Assembly: GCA_012064385.1 (NCBI GenBank)
Contig: QRDG01000351.1
Location: forward strand, 750,928 to 814,927
Direction: 5' to 3'
Source of the DNA: Puccinellia tenuiflora
Taxonomy: Eukaryota > Streptophyta > Magnoliopsida > Poales > Poaceae
Length of the DNA: 64,000 bases
Under the pieces are notes generated by a model. The model saw only the letters and a program-made list of their open reading frames with translations. It searched no databases and had not been told where the DNA came from. Below, in pieces: positions 24,155 through 36,736 of the stretch; position 1 is the first letter of the stretch, and each line of letters begins with the position of its first letter. Both the position numbers and the translations under genes were made by a program.

Positions 24155-26114
24155 ATGAGAGATAAGACACCAACTTGAGTAGTAAATATGCATGCATAGA
24201 CTTAAGAGAACCAAGAGAGATACAATTTGGACAAAAATACCAAGTAAACCAAGAAGAGAGCACACCAAAGTGTGACACAAAAAGGTTGTCCAAATTATAT
24301 CAAAATCCAAATCAACACATGATTGAGGAAAAAACAAATCAACATATGATTGATTCCAAAACACATCAACACATGAAGTGCGATAACAATAGGAATCAAA
24401 TCAAACAACACATGAGAGATAAGACACCAATTGAAAATAAGACACCAACTAGGAGAAAAGATACCAAGAAGAGGATAATACTTAACCGGAATCAAGTAAA
24501 GTAAAATAAAGCAATAAGGTATCAAAACTCCCACAATAAATACCAATTGAAACAAATATCAATGGAGGAGATATTAAATTCCAATTAACACCAATTGAAG
24601 GTACCTAGGCAAGGCCAATGAGCATATAAGATAAAAGAAATAGACGTGATCAAAGGATTTTCTCATTCAAGGATATAAAACAGAAAACGAGGAATGAGAA
24701 AGCAAACTCCTAAGAGAGAGCAAGGTTACACCAAATGAACCAAACACCCTCTACACTTTTCATGATGGCACAAAGCATCAAGAGAAAAAGATTTGTCTTC
24801 CATAAACACATAAGATAGAAATTAAATGCCAATTTAAAGGATCAAATATTGATACATAGGATAGAGTTCTAAATAAAAAGGAATGCTCCCCCAAGATTTA
24901 TGCATTATCTTTGATATTTGCATTTGAATACAAAATGCATGCATAAGGGATCATTACTCTCCATATTTTATTTCCAACACTACACACCACCAATTGAACA
25001 TTAGCATCCATGCAAGAGGCAAGGAAGACAAAGGGAGTAAAAACCAAAAACACTTGGCAATAAATAAGGCAATTTAACGCAAGAGCCAAGGTGAAGATGG
25101 TCTACAAAATCCACCACAATTATTAGTATCACTTGTCATGGACAAAGAGTATATAGAGATATTTCTCGGTGGTATATAGAAATGATGTTCAAGACCAACT
25201 TCACAACAAACAAGCATATGGCAAGAGATAAGAAATAAAACACCATATTTTAAGTAAAGTTTGTTGGTAGTTTCAACTATTCAAACCAACCGGCAAGGCC
25301 ATGGTTAGAATAATATGGAACAAATGGTTTCTCAAATAATAAGTGGAAATGCATATTAGAGAAAAACCACACCAAGCAAACTCACACAAACAAGAGCCAA
25401 CAGATAACCAAAAGGAAAAATGGAACTTGTTCGAGCAAACATGCCACATAGGAATAGGATAATTTACAATATCAAATCTAAGTGGCAAACCTCAAATGTT
25501 CATATTTTTATGGGATTGTAATATGCACATAGCTTATTACTTCCCCATAATGTGGTAATTTATTTTATCTAAGCAAGAGGCAAATAAAAACAGCTAGAGA
25601 AATTAATGGACATTGTAGAATTTGAATTTCTCATGAATATGACATACCACATAGTAACTAGATAATATGAAATATCAATACTAGGTGGTGTGCCTCATGT
25701 ACACACATTTTTAGGTTCGTGAAGTGCACAAAGCATATCACTCCCCCAAAATGGGATAGTCCATTAATATCTCAAAGAGCCAAATGAAATCCACACAAGA
25801 TCCAATAAAGCTCAACACACAAGTTACATATACATGATACACAACTATCATACACCACCTTGAATAACAAGACAAGTAGGAAAGTAGCATATCATATACA
25901 AGCACATGCTAGGAACAAAACTAACACATGCAAGGGAGCAAGCAACTTTCAATGTATATAAGAATTAAATACAAGATACCGCAAGGAGGAAGCATTGGAT
26001 ATGAGATAGATCAATATATTCCAATTGACTTGGCTTGAGGAAATATAACCATGAAGATCCCTTAATTCTTCAAAAGTAGCCAAGTCTCCAATGTCCTCCA
26101 CAAACACCTATTGA
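24155..26114 (-). mobile_element. Non-coding interior of a gag-only LTR retrotransposon
   Basis: This AT-rich stretch lies downstream of the gag reading frame (minus strand). It has no reverse transcriptase, integrase or protease signature on either strand. It ends abruptly against an LTR terminus in the wrong orientation at 24154. Confidence 0.5.
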
Positions 26115-28379
26115 TCAAGTTTGAGCTTGTTGGTCCCCAACCAAGTTGGGTCCTAAGAGGTTAGTCACAATAGGCTTGGGAACCCAAATGGTTCTTTTCT
26201 TGACACCACTTTGAGTCCCCACATATTTGGCAAACACATTGCCAATTCTATCCTTCCCAAGAGAATAAACATCATCAATTAAGATGGGGTTGGATAGGTT
26301 ACCGCTAGTGCATGAAGAAGCAAAGTTACCTTTGCCACGACAAAGGTAGCAACATCGACTCTTCTTTTTCTTCTTAATAGGCTCCTCAACTTGAGGAGCA
26401 TTGACTTGAGTCTTCTGAGGAGGTGGCCTTTGTTCAACTCATGGTGGACCATGAGATCGAACAAGAGGCCGCTTCCCTAGTTGCTTCCCACTAAGGGGCT
26501 TCTTCTTCATAGGGCAATCCCGAACATGGTGCCCTTCTAGCTTGCACTTGAAGCAAATAATCTTGGCCGGATTCTTGACTTGAACTCGGCCCTTCTTCTT
26601 ATCAATCTTGGACTTGTTCTTGTTGTTGGAGTTGAATCCAAGTCCACTCTTGTCATTGGGGGATTGTTGCACACTCAACATGTTGTCAAGTGCACTCTTC
26701 CCTTCATGACGCTTTTCCAAGCCTTTCTTCATAGAAGTAGCTTGGGCCTTGAGCTCTCCTCTTTTCACTACATGGTTAGTGACAACACAAGTACTAGAGG
26801 AGGTAGATGCATCATTGTTAGAGAAACAAGGCAAAGAAAGTAATTCATTACAAGATGTGCCAACATTACGATTAGATGAACTACTAGGACTAGCACATGG
26901 CAATATAGCATTTTTAGTTAAAGTTGTGCTATTATCCACATGAGGCTCACAAGATGTTACCTTTGTAGTGATGGCCTCATGAGCTAACTTTAGACTAGCA
27001 TAGGATGCTAGAAGATCATCATTAGAGCTAGATAGCTTTTCATGACTTTCTTCCAACATCCCATACTTGCTAGTTAGCAAGTAAAGTTGAGCCCTTAGCT
27101 CAACATTCTCCTTGAAAATGGATGCTTCACAAGAAGTGGAGTTAGTAGCACAAGCATCGTTAACATTAGGAATGGAATGAGACAACATGACAAGCTCATC
27201 ATTCAATCTAGCATTTTCCTTTTTAAACACTTTGTATTTTGCATGAGCATGGTCACGTTCTTTAATGATTTTAGCAATTATTTCATTATGAGACTCCTCA
27301 ATAGATTCTAGTTTCTCCTCAAGAGAAGCCCGAGTCTCTTGCTCTTCCTCAAGAGCATATTCTAACGATGCCTTTTCCAGAGCATCATCTCTTTCAATCT
27401 TACCCTTTTCTTCAAGGCTTGCTTCCAAAGCCTTAATAGTTTCCCCGCGCTCAACAAGGGCGCTCATGATTTCACAGAGGTTTTCACAAGCATTTTTATT
27501 ATTTGAAAGAGCCTTAAGAATCATTATACCTTTATTATGAAGGAGAGCATCATCATTTTCTACATCATCTTCTTCATCATTATTATCATTATCATTATCA
27601 TTACTAGTAGAAGATTTAGCCATAAGACAAAACATGGTTGATGAAGAAGAACAATTAATCTTTGAACTACTCAAGTTCACATCTTGTTCCATATCTAATT
27701 GGGTTTCCTCTACATTATTGTTCATGCAAGAGTTAGAGGGAACACAAGCATTTTTATCAAGGGAACAAGATAAAGCAAGCATATCATCAAGAGATTTATC
27801 TAAGCAATTTTTAGAAGATATGCGAGGACTATCAACACTAGCATGTATGACATTTATAGTGCTATGTGTGTTTAGGTCCAAAGATGAAGCATTGCAACAA
27901 GATAGAGATAAATGATCATCAATAATGAGCTCACTATCCAAATTGCAAAACCCATCACTACTCACCATTACATTAGCTTGTGGCTTACCACATTTTGGTG
28001 AAGTAGACGAAGTTGAGAACTCGTCACGGCCGGAGGTGGAGGGAGAACAATCATCCTCAATAGTGTTGGACACTCCATATTTATCTTGAAGCTTGGTCCA
28101 AAGCTCATGAGCGTCCCGGAGAGGCATGATTGACTCAAAAACTACAATACTCACAAATTTGCAAAACTCATTAGAAGCTAGAGCATCTAGATATAAGTTT
28201 TACTCATCTTCTAAAGTCACACTTTCATAATCCTTTGGAGGAGAAAAACCTATATCTAAGATACACTCAATATTGGGGTCCAAGATCCGTAAGTGACTAA
28301 GCATATGAGTTTTCCAAATATTAAAATTTGTGCCATCGAATATAAAAGTATGATCATGCACTAATCCTCTAAACGACAT
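26115..28379 (-). pseudogene. Retrotransposon Gag protein with CCHC zinc knuckles, two in-frame stops
   Basis: From the ATG at 28379 the frame runs about 755 codons to a stop at 26115. In-frame stops occur at 28200-28202 (after YESVTLEDE) and 26439-26441 (after SHGPP). The N terminus (FDGTNFNIWKTHMLSHLRI, then LWTKLQDKYG) is the UBN2/Copia-type Gag fold. The middle is acidic and coiled coil (EEKGKIERDDALEKASLEYA). A canonical CX2CX4HX4C knuckle is at CFKCKLEGHHVRDC. A second one further on (CYLCRGKGNFASSC) has Asn in place of His. No pol follows, so the element is non-autonomous. It sits just inside the PBS and 5' LTR at right. Confidence 0.85.
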
Positions 28380-28418
28380 CTTTACTCTCTAGGCGGTAAA
28401 TCCAAACAAGAGAGATGA

Positions 28419-28431
28419 GGCTCTGATACCA
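28419..28431 (-). other. Primer-binding site (initiator Met-tRNA type)
   Basis: TGGTATCAGAGCC on the minus strand, two bases inside the LTR end. This is the standard plant Met-tRNA PBS, which fixes the element's orientation as minus. Confidence 0.9.
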
Positions 28432-28433
28432 AT

Positions 28434-30935
28434 TGAAAGAACAAACTATGCCGAGATGTCGCCTAGAGGGGGGTGAATAGGCGATTAAAACTTTTCCGGT
28501 TAAAGGCTTGATAATTGCGGAATAAAACTATGTGTTTAAATTAACAAGCCGACAACCTAATTATACTAGGTTCACCTATGTGCACCAACAACTTATGCTA
28601 AGCAAGGCAAGCAACAAGGTGATAGCAAGATATAAAACTTCAAGCACGAAGTCTATCACAATGTAAATTGCATAAGTAAATATCTCGGGTATAGAAATAA
28701 CCGAGGCACGCGGAGACGAGGATGTATTCCCGAGTTCCTCCTTGTTAAGGGAGTACGTCTCGTTGGAGGGGTGTGAGCTCGCCACAAGAGGCCTACTCAA
28801 GATGCCACAAAGGCCTCACCCTATTCTCCGATGAACCGCACCCAAGGGTTTGATTCACCTTCCACTATCGGAATCCTTCAAGGTAGAATTCGGAGCCTTT
28901 ACAATGATATTGGGGTACACACCCACAACCAAATTGGGGGCTCCCAAATCTTCCCGAAGCTTCACAACTCGAAGTCTTCGCGAATCCTCCAACCGTCTAG
29001 GGTACACAATGCACCTAAGAGGCACAAAGCTCTTGGGAACACAATGCACCCAAGAGTAACAAGCTTCTCAACTTCGATCCTATGAATCTTAGTGGAGAGC
29101 ACAACCCGATGCAACTAATGCAAAAGGCAAGAACACACCAAGTGGTCAAATCCTGCACTCCAAAATCCAACAAAAGCAACTAATGCTATGGAGGGATTTA
29201 AGAGGAAGAACAAGGGGATGAACATAAAGCAACCCCAAAATCTAGATCCACTAGGTTCCCCTCACTTAGAGGAGGAATGGATTGGTGGAATGGTAGATCT
29301 AGATCTTCTCTCTTGTTTCCCTAAAAATGGGCAAGAATCATTGGAGGGAAGTGGAGGAATCAAGCTCTCAAGATGTGCAACAATGGAGGAGAGAGAGAGC
29401 AAAAGATTCAAAAAAAAGGGTTAGAAAACCATTGGGGAAGAAAGGCCCCTTAAATAGGTGCCCTAAAAAATCTGGCCGTTGGGCTCAGATTTGCGCAGGG
29501 CCGGTAGTACCGTCCCAAAGGGCGGTAGTACCGCCCTACGCAAAACTGCCCCCAACGGCACTCTACAGAAGAAACCCGCGGGGGCCGGTACTACCGGCCC
29601 AAAGGGCGGTACTACTGCCGTACACAAAACTTCCCACCAATCGGCAAACTGCAAAACCCGTTGGGCCGGAACTTCTGGTTGACCCGGTACTACCAGAAAG
29701 AACGGCGGTACTACCGCCCCCACCCAAACCAGCCGACCAACGGCTAGCTGAGAACACCCACAGAGCCGGTACTACCGGTAAAAGGCCCGGTAGTACCGAT
29801 TGACCCGGTACTACCGGAAGAACTTTCCGGGCCACTTCCAGAAAAAGACAGAAGCATAAAAACTTAAGAGGAAGTGGCCTTGGTACTAGGCCCGGTACTA
29901 CCGTCCATGGGCCGGCCGGTACTACCGGCTAGTACCCCAGTACTACCGGGCACAGAAAAAACAGCAGAAGAGCAAAAAAAAAAGCGGGCATATCTATCGC
30001 ATCTGGACTCCGTTTTCGATGATCTTGGGCTCGTTGAACTCGTCACAATGAGCACAAAAATAATATGCAGAGAAACCTCATAGTCCAACAAGATATTATA
30101 AAAACAAATGGGGAAATTTTAGACCACTATTTTGAAAACCGAAAATGCTATATCTTTTGCAAATGAAGTCCAAATGACATGAAACCAATTTTGTTGGAAA
30201 GACGATGACAAAAGCTACCCTTGGAAAAGATAAAAACAAGTAAAGGATATTTTGCAAAAATGGAAGAGAGAAACCTTCCGCATAGATGAACCGGCAAAAT
30301 CTCCAACACTGAAACCGCAATAGAAGACGCATATGAAAACCGTTTTCGGTGCCCTTGGCCTTGTCATGACTAGCACGACAAGCACCAAGACCACACCACA
30401 ATAAGAGAAAAATAAGAACCAATAAAGATGATTGCATGGATGCAAAGGTTTGTGCTCTCTACGATGATACAATCAAGATATTCGGTCGAGAGCCCCTCTT
30501 GATAGTACGGCTATCTATCCTATAACCTGGTCTCTCCACTAACAACATGAGACCGGTAAAATAGAAACCCTATCAATATCATACCTTTGCCTTGCGCATT
30601 AATCCGCTTGAGGTCGAAGAAGACGATCTTCATCTCCTCAAGACGCACCACCTTTCTTGATTGCGCTTCGCTTGGTGAAGATTCACATGTTGCTCCCCCA
30701 TACACCAATATGAGAGAGGCACTCTTCGGCATATCTTCACTTGGGCTTGAGTGTTGATCAACACGCACATAGCCTTGATCAACACATAATTTTCTTCCCT
30801 TAGCCTTGACTCCAACAAATGGAGATCAAGCAACGCAATTGGACACTCCTATAAATATAGCTCAATACAAACATTAGTCCATAGAGATTGTCCTTAATTA
30901 CCAAAACCACACATGGGGGCAACCATGCACTTTCA
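28434..30935 (-). mobile_element. 5' LTR (2.5 kb) of the gag-only retrotransposon
   Basis: Read on the minus strand it starts TGAAAGTGCATGG at 30935 and ends TTTCA at 28434, next to the PBS. It belongs to the same family as 18744-21471, including the CCGGTACTACCGG palindromes at about 29500-29950. It is diverged and lacks the 143-bp duplication. No matching minus-oriented 3' LTR exists in the window. Confidence 0.88.
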
Positions 30936-30939
30936 TATT

Positions 30940-32150
30940 CATCGCCTTTTCGGTTCACTAATATCTTTTGTTCATCCTTATTTGGTTCAATAATACCTTT
31001 TGGTTCATTGCCTTTTTCGGTTCACCAATATCTTTTGTTCATCGCGTTTTTCATTTCACTTAATGTCTTTTGGTTCACTGCCTTTATCGGTTCATCGCCT
31101 TATCTCGATTCGTCGCCTTTTTTAATTCACTAATATCTTTTGTTCATCGTTTTTTTGGGTTCAATAATATCTTTGGTTCATTTCCTTTTTCGGTCCATTA
31201 ATGTCTTTGGCTAACCGCTTTTTATGTTCACTTAATATCCTTATGGTTCATTTCCTTTATCGATTCATCGCCTTTTTTCGATTCATCGCTTTTTCGGCAC
31301 AATAATATTGTTTTCCTCATCGCCTTTTTTGGTTCACTAATATCTTTGGTTCAGTGCTATTTTCAGTTCACTTAATATCTTTTGGTTCGCCGCCTTTATC
31401 GGTTCATCCCTTTTTCTCGATCACCGCCTTTTTGGTTCAATGATATCTTTGGTTCGTCCCTTTTTTCGGTTAGCTAATATCTTTGGTTCATCGCTTTTTT
31501 GGTTCAATAATATATTTTGGTTGATCACCTTTTTTTTGGTTCACTAATATCTTTTGGTTCACTATCTTTATCGGTTCATCGCCTTTTTTCGATTCATCGC
31601 CTGTTTCAGTTAATATCTTTGGTTCATCGCTTTTTCGGTTCAATAATATATTTTGGTTCCCCGCTTTTTTTCGGTTCACTTAATATCTTTTAGTTCACCG
31701 CCTTTATCGGTACATCACCTTTTTTCAATTCATCGCCTTTTTCGGTTCACTAAAATCTTTTGGTTCATTACCTTTTTCATTTCATTAATATCTTTGGCTT
31801 ATTGCTTTTTCGGTTCACTTAATATATTTATTGTTCATCACCTTTATCAGTTCATCTCCTTTTTTTGATTCATCGCTTTTTCGGTTCAGCAATATCTCTT
31901 AGCTCATCGCCTTTTCGGTTCAGTAATATCTTTTGTTCATCGTTTTTCCGGTTCACTTAATACATTTTGGTTTACCGCCCTTGTTGGTTCATCGTTTTTT
32001 CTCGGTTCATCGCATTTTTAGGTTCACTAAAATCTTTGGTTCATCGCTTTTTTCGGTTTTGTAATATCTTTGGTTCATCGCTTTTTTTGGTTCACTAATA
32101 TCTTTGGTTCATCGCTGTTTTCACTTGACTAATATCTTTTGGTTCATTGC
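30940..32150. repeat. Degenerate tandem array, TTCGGTTCA/TTTGGTTCATCGCC units
   Basis: About 1.2 kb consists of alternating motifs GGTTCATCGCCTTTTTCGG and GGTTCACTAATATCTTT, repeated with variable spacing of roughly 30-45 bp. There is no coding potential. The LTR element at 28434-30935 abuts its left edge. Confidence 0.85.
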
Positions 32151-32559
32151 AAGCAGCGAACAATACAAATACTTTTTCAATTAAAATGTTTAAAGTGACA
32201 GATGGAGTCAAAAAAAGACGGTAAAGGAGCGAACTGATCGCGCGCAAGAAACCAACTATACAAGCGAACGATGCACCGAGCATGCTAGATATTTTGTTGG
32301 ACGATCGATACGAGCTCCTATTCGGCATCCTCTTATTCCTAAGCAGAGCAGCACACGCTCCAAAACTTTGAATCAGTAAAGCAGTACATGGGCCAAGCCC
32401 AATAACGATGACTAGAAAGGAGGTGGTACGGGTATAACTATAAAAAGGGTTCCCTTTTCAAAGGAAACTTTACTAGCTCCCAAGCGCGCCACATGGCAGC
32501 AAGAGAGACTTTTTGTGAAATTTTTGTTTCTCACGCGGAAGGTTGTACGTGCATTTATT

Positions 32560-33240
32560 TTTTAGATTTGTTTTTTAAAAACGAAATATCTTTAGATCCG
32601 CTTATCCAAATTATGAATGGTTTTCATATTTGAGATCCTCTCGTCGAGACCTTCAAAACTAGATTCAATGTTGATATGTTTCGAGAAACTTTTTTTTCGT
32701 ACTTCCAAAACTAGTATGGTTGAACTCCCGTATATTCAAAACTAGTTTGGTTCTATGTACAGAGTACATAGAATATGAAAGTACAGAGTATACAGAACAT
32801 GAAGTACAGAATATATAAACCATACTGTACAAATTACTATGAACAAAATGTAGAGAGTACACAAAAATAGGGTGTACAGAACAGAATACACAGAACAAGA
32901 AGTACAGCGTAGAAAAAAGAGGTTGTACAGACTACACAGAACATAGAGTACAAAATAAACAGACACACAAAGTACAAGTAAATAGAAAACGGAGTACAAA
33001 ATACGTTGACAACCGAAGTAAAATTACGTTCAAATCCGGAGTACGAGTACGTTCAAACCGGATGTACAGGTATTCAACTTTTGGATGTATAGAAAAACTT
33101 CGTCGAAACATATCAATATGGGATCTAATTTTGAAGATCTCGACGCGAGGAGTTCAAAAGTAAAAAATGGTTTGCCATTTGAACGAAAGGTTAGATATTT
33201 TGTTTTTAAATTTCAGTTTTAAAAAATAAAACCGAAAAAA
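32560..33240. repeat. Inverted-repeat element with a TACAGAGTACA-rich core
   Basis: The arms at about 32560-32755 and 33040-33240 are inverted copies sharing TTGATATGTTTCGA and TCGTCGAGACCTTCAAAACT-type blocks. The core (32755-33000) is made of degenerate ACAGAGTACA/ACAGAACA repeats. It is probably a foldback or MULE-like MITE; outer ends and TSD are not resolved. Confidence 0.6.
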
Positions 33241-33559
33241 AGGCAACCCTCCCACATCCCGTATCCCTTTCTCTCATACTTCTCACTTTCAATCTCGTTG
33301 CAACACTTGGTAGACATGCAAACAACCACAGGGACCAAGCGAGGAGAAGCCGACACTTATCACGACGAGAGTGAGCGTGAGTTTCTAGTAATTACCAGGT
33401 GGGTACGCGTATGCTCGTAAACAGACGCAATAAATGTCGAATAGGAGCTCCCGAATATCACCTCCTCCGAATCCCGGGAGCTCCTATATGTCGCCTTCAG
33501 GCGACGCGTTCCACCAAGATTGCCTGAAGCAGCGTCTTCATGGGCTACTTTTGGAGCGG

Positions 33560-33950
33560 CCCAATAGGAAAAAAAAACACAGTTTTTTCCACTTTTATCT
33601 TTTAATCTGAATAATTTTAAATCTGAACAAATTCAAAACTAAAACATTTTTTAAACCTTGAACAATTTTCAAAACTGACTTTTTAAATCTGAAACATTTT
33701 TTAAAATATGAACGTTTTTAAAATTTAAATAAATTTCAGTTTTGAACATTTACTAAATTGAACAATTTTCAAATCTGAACATTTTTTAAGCGTGAACAAT
33801 TTTCAAATCTAAACATTTTTTAAGCTTAAACAATTTTCAACTCTGAACATTTTTTCAATTTGAACATTTTTCAAAACTGAACAATTTCCGAATTTGAACA
33901 ATTTTTAAATTTAAACAAAATTTAAAAGCTGAATATTTTCAAATTATAAA
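33560..33950. repeat. AT-rich degenerate minisatellite (TGAACATTTTTTAAA type)
   Basis: About twenty imperfect units of GAAC(A/T)ATTTT(T)AAA. The same composition recurs at 57415-57560. Confidence 0.7.
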
Positions 33951-35396
33951 TAAAATGAAAAAAATAAAAACAAAACAAACAGAAAAAGGAAAGCAAACAA
34001 GCGAAATGCGTCGCCAACGAGAGATATTCCCAGAGAAAAACAGAAAGAACTGGGCCAGAATGTTGTGCATATACCCATCGATTAGAGCATTCGGTCGAAA
34101 TAGACGATGAGTATGTGCGTGCGGCCGGCCCAGCCGGACCAATACCTATTCGCCCGTTCGGCCCAATCCAGGCAGACACCGGTGGCGACTCATAGAGGAG
34201 GACAAAGGCTACTCAAAAATAAAAGAAACAAATAAAACCGGAGGTTAGGTTACGCTAAAAAATAAAAACCGGGGCTCTCTAACAAAACCGGGAGGCAAAA
34301 TATTCAGCGAGAGATGTAGATCAGCACTGTACGATTACGTGCACACGAGGGCGTGATACGTTGCTGTTGTGCAGTGTCGATCGCCTGTTCAGCCGCAAAT
34401 GGAACGCGATATTTGCGCATCCGGATGCCCCTTCTTTATCAAAGCTGTAGCCTTTCATCGCCCTGTGCTTTCCGCGCAACCAACGGCCCCGTGATCGGCT
34501 AGCAGCTCTCTGAAGCTCGCTCGCGAGAACATGCCTGTAGGCCACTCAATCCGCAGCAAAGACATTTGTAAAACTGTAGTGCAGTCTCCTGTACCCGTGT
34601 GCTTGGCAGTTGAAGATGGACTTTGGCCCCATCCAGGGCCCTTCCTAACAGAGGTTTCCAGGGAGATGAAGAGGACATGTCGCAATTTTCTGTGAAATTC
34701 TGTGATCCAAACACGTTGCCCTGTTTCTTTTTCCTTCCAAAAATGAAGGTGGTATTGTCATTATATTGTCAATGCGGTAGAGGTAGTTTGGCAGTGTTCA
34801 TTGGTTGGAAGATGCTTTTTGGTGCACACTGTTTATTGGTTACTTGAATCTGACAGAAATAACATATTCAGTATGTTTGGGCTAAATTACTGTAACAAGT
34901 ACATGTGTTTAGGTCAAATTACTGCACAGGTAAATCTTCAAGTTCTCTCTGAACCGCGTATCTCACCTACGAGCAAGCAGATGACTCTTGACGATACGAG
35001 TGTAATCTGTGCAGCTCTAATTTCTCCACCGACATGCCTTGCATGCAAATCGGAGGTAGACATTCATCAACGAGTGCCGCTGGATGTAGACATTCAATTC
35101 AAGCACAAAGAAGTATAGAACTACTACATGTATAGCTAATCCCAACTTCTTGGTCATACAGGCATCCATGATATATATACTTACCATTGATTCCTACAAT
35201 TTATATTTACACGTAACTCATGTAAATACTACAGTATAAGTACCCTAGGAAACGTAGATGTGGTAATTATTTCATCTGGAATTTTAGTAGTACTCTCCCA
35301 CTCCCAGATGTCCTAGAGTATCATCATAAATTTAGGACGTACGCGAGCTAGATCGACCCATACATACACCTACCCAAACACCCACAAACATTTAAT
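33951..35396. other. Intergenic, no gene recognised
   Basis: Short frames at 34321-34714 (minus) have no domain I can name. 35100-35396 is the likely 3' flank of the MYB gene. Confidence 0.4.
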
Positions 35397-36736
35397 TCAG
35401 GGAATCCAGTGAAGCTGCATGCCGGTGTTCGCCGAGAAGCTGTCGACGGATGAGGCACTGGCCGCCGACGTCGACGAAGAACCCAGGATAGCATCCATGA
35501 AATCCACCACCGGACCCATGGCGGCCGGGTCGGCGACGAAAGTGCCGGCACCCTTCGGCTCCACAAACACCGGGAGGCAGCTCCGATCATCAACGGGAGC
35601 CAAGAGGCCAGCGGCAGTGCCGTTCTCCGGGTAAGCATTATCCGCGGCGCGGCACAGCCTGATGAAGTCCCCGTCGACGGCGTACTGAATGTCGCTGCTG
35701 CAGGGGACGGCTCCGTGGCCGGTGAGGAATGACGACAGCGGCTGGCCGGAGGTGAAATTGAGCCATGCCGCGGCTGAAGATGGTGGGGATGATTGCATGA
35801 CTCCTGCTTGAGCTGCTGCATTCTGATCCAGCCCGTTCAGCGACGCGCACCCAGCTGCAGCAGCAGCGATGCCTTGTCCTGCTGCTCCGTCCAGAATGTT
35901 GTAGTACAAGTCTGTACCAGCGTGACGACATAACTCGAGTTAGCTAGTACATCAATCAGTACTAGCTGACGTACGTACGTGCTAGTACTACGTAGTACTG
36001 TACATGTTTAGTGTCAACTCAAATTGTTCTTTCGTGCTAATTTACAAAGAGAATTGTGTACGTGGAATGTAACGCAGTTTACCTGCTGGGGAAGGGATGT
36101 TACCGGCGTGGAGGCTGCCCACAGCCTGAGATATGAGCTTCTTCTTGATGGTGGAGTTCCAAAAGTTCTTCACCTCGTTGTCCGTCCTACCAGGAAGGTG
36201 CTTGGCTATCTGGGCCCACCTGCAGCGCAACAAAGCACGGTGCAGTGACGCACATTTTTGTATTAGCTGAATTTGTTACTGTTTGTGTCCCTTCCACTCC
36301 TTGTCTTGAGCAAGTCCGTTAATGTGATTGTGCATTACGCCATTACTCGCTTGTAGCTCATTCAGGCCGGTGAGAAGCAAGCAAGGATCTTTACCTGTTC
36401 CCTAGCACCCTGTGGAGCTCAATGATGAGCGCCTCCTCCTCGTGCGAGAAGCTTCCCCTCTTCAGGTCCGGCCTCAGGTAGTTGATCCACCGCAGCCTGC
36501 AGCTCTTGCCACACCTCTGCAGCCCTGCACGCACCAATGTATTAGCTGATCGAAGAACACTTGAACTGAAGTAACAGGGAATTTTCTGCATGCACTTAAT
36601 TACCAGCTTGTCTTGGGACAGAGCTCCAGCAGCCATGACCATGTGTGGTGATGTACTTGACGAGCTTCTCGTCTTCCTCTGGTGACCACAGGCCCCTCCT
36701 GACCTTCTGCTTGTTGCAGCAGGAGTGGTGCCCCAT
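35397..36736 (-). CDS. R2R3-MYB transcription factor, MYB26/MYB67-like, 304 aa
   Basis: Exons on the minus strand are 36604-36736, 36395-36524, 36083-36219 and 35397-35911, total 915 nt in one phase with GT-AG sites. The protein starts MGHHSCCNKQKVRRGLWSPE. It has an R2 repeat (about 14-64, W-helix GLQRCGKSCRLRWINYLRPD) and an R3 repeat (about 67-115, GNRWAQIAKHLPGRTDNEVK). The N terminus and EVKNFWNSTIKKKL resemble the MYB26/MYB67 group; in Arabidopsis, MYB26 drives endothecium wall thickening and anther dehiscence. The C-terminal half is rich in Ala, Ser and Gly with acidic patches, as in activation domains, and ends MQLHWIP. It is a predicted nuclear protein. An extra intron after IPSPA was inferred from phase. 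Subgroup and role are inference; the R2R3-MYB call is firm. Confidence 0.93.

Noticed and set aside
34321..34714. Minus-strand frames upstream of the MYB gene's 3' side
   Set aside because: Three overlapping short frames with no recognised motif; evidence too weak for a gene.
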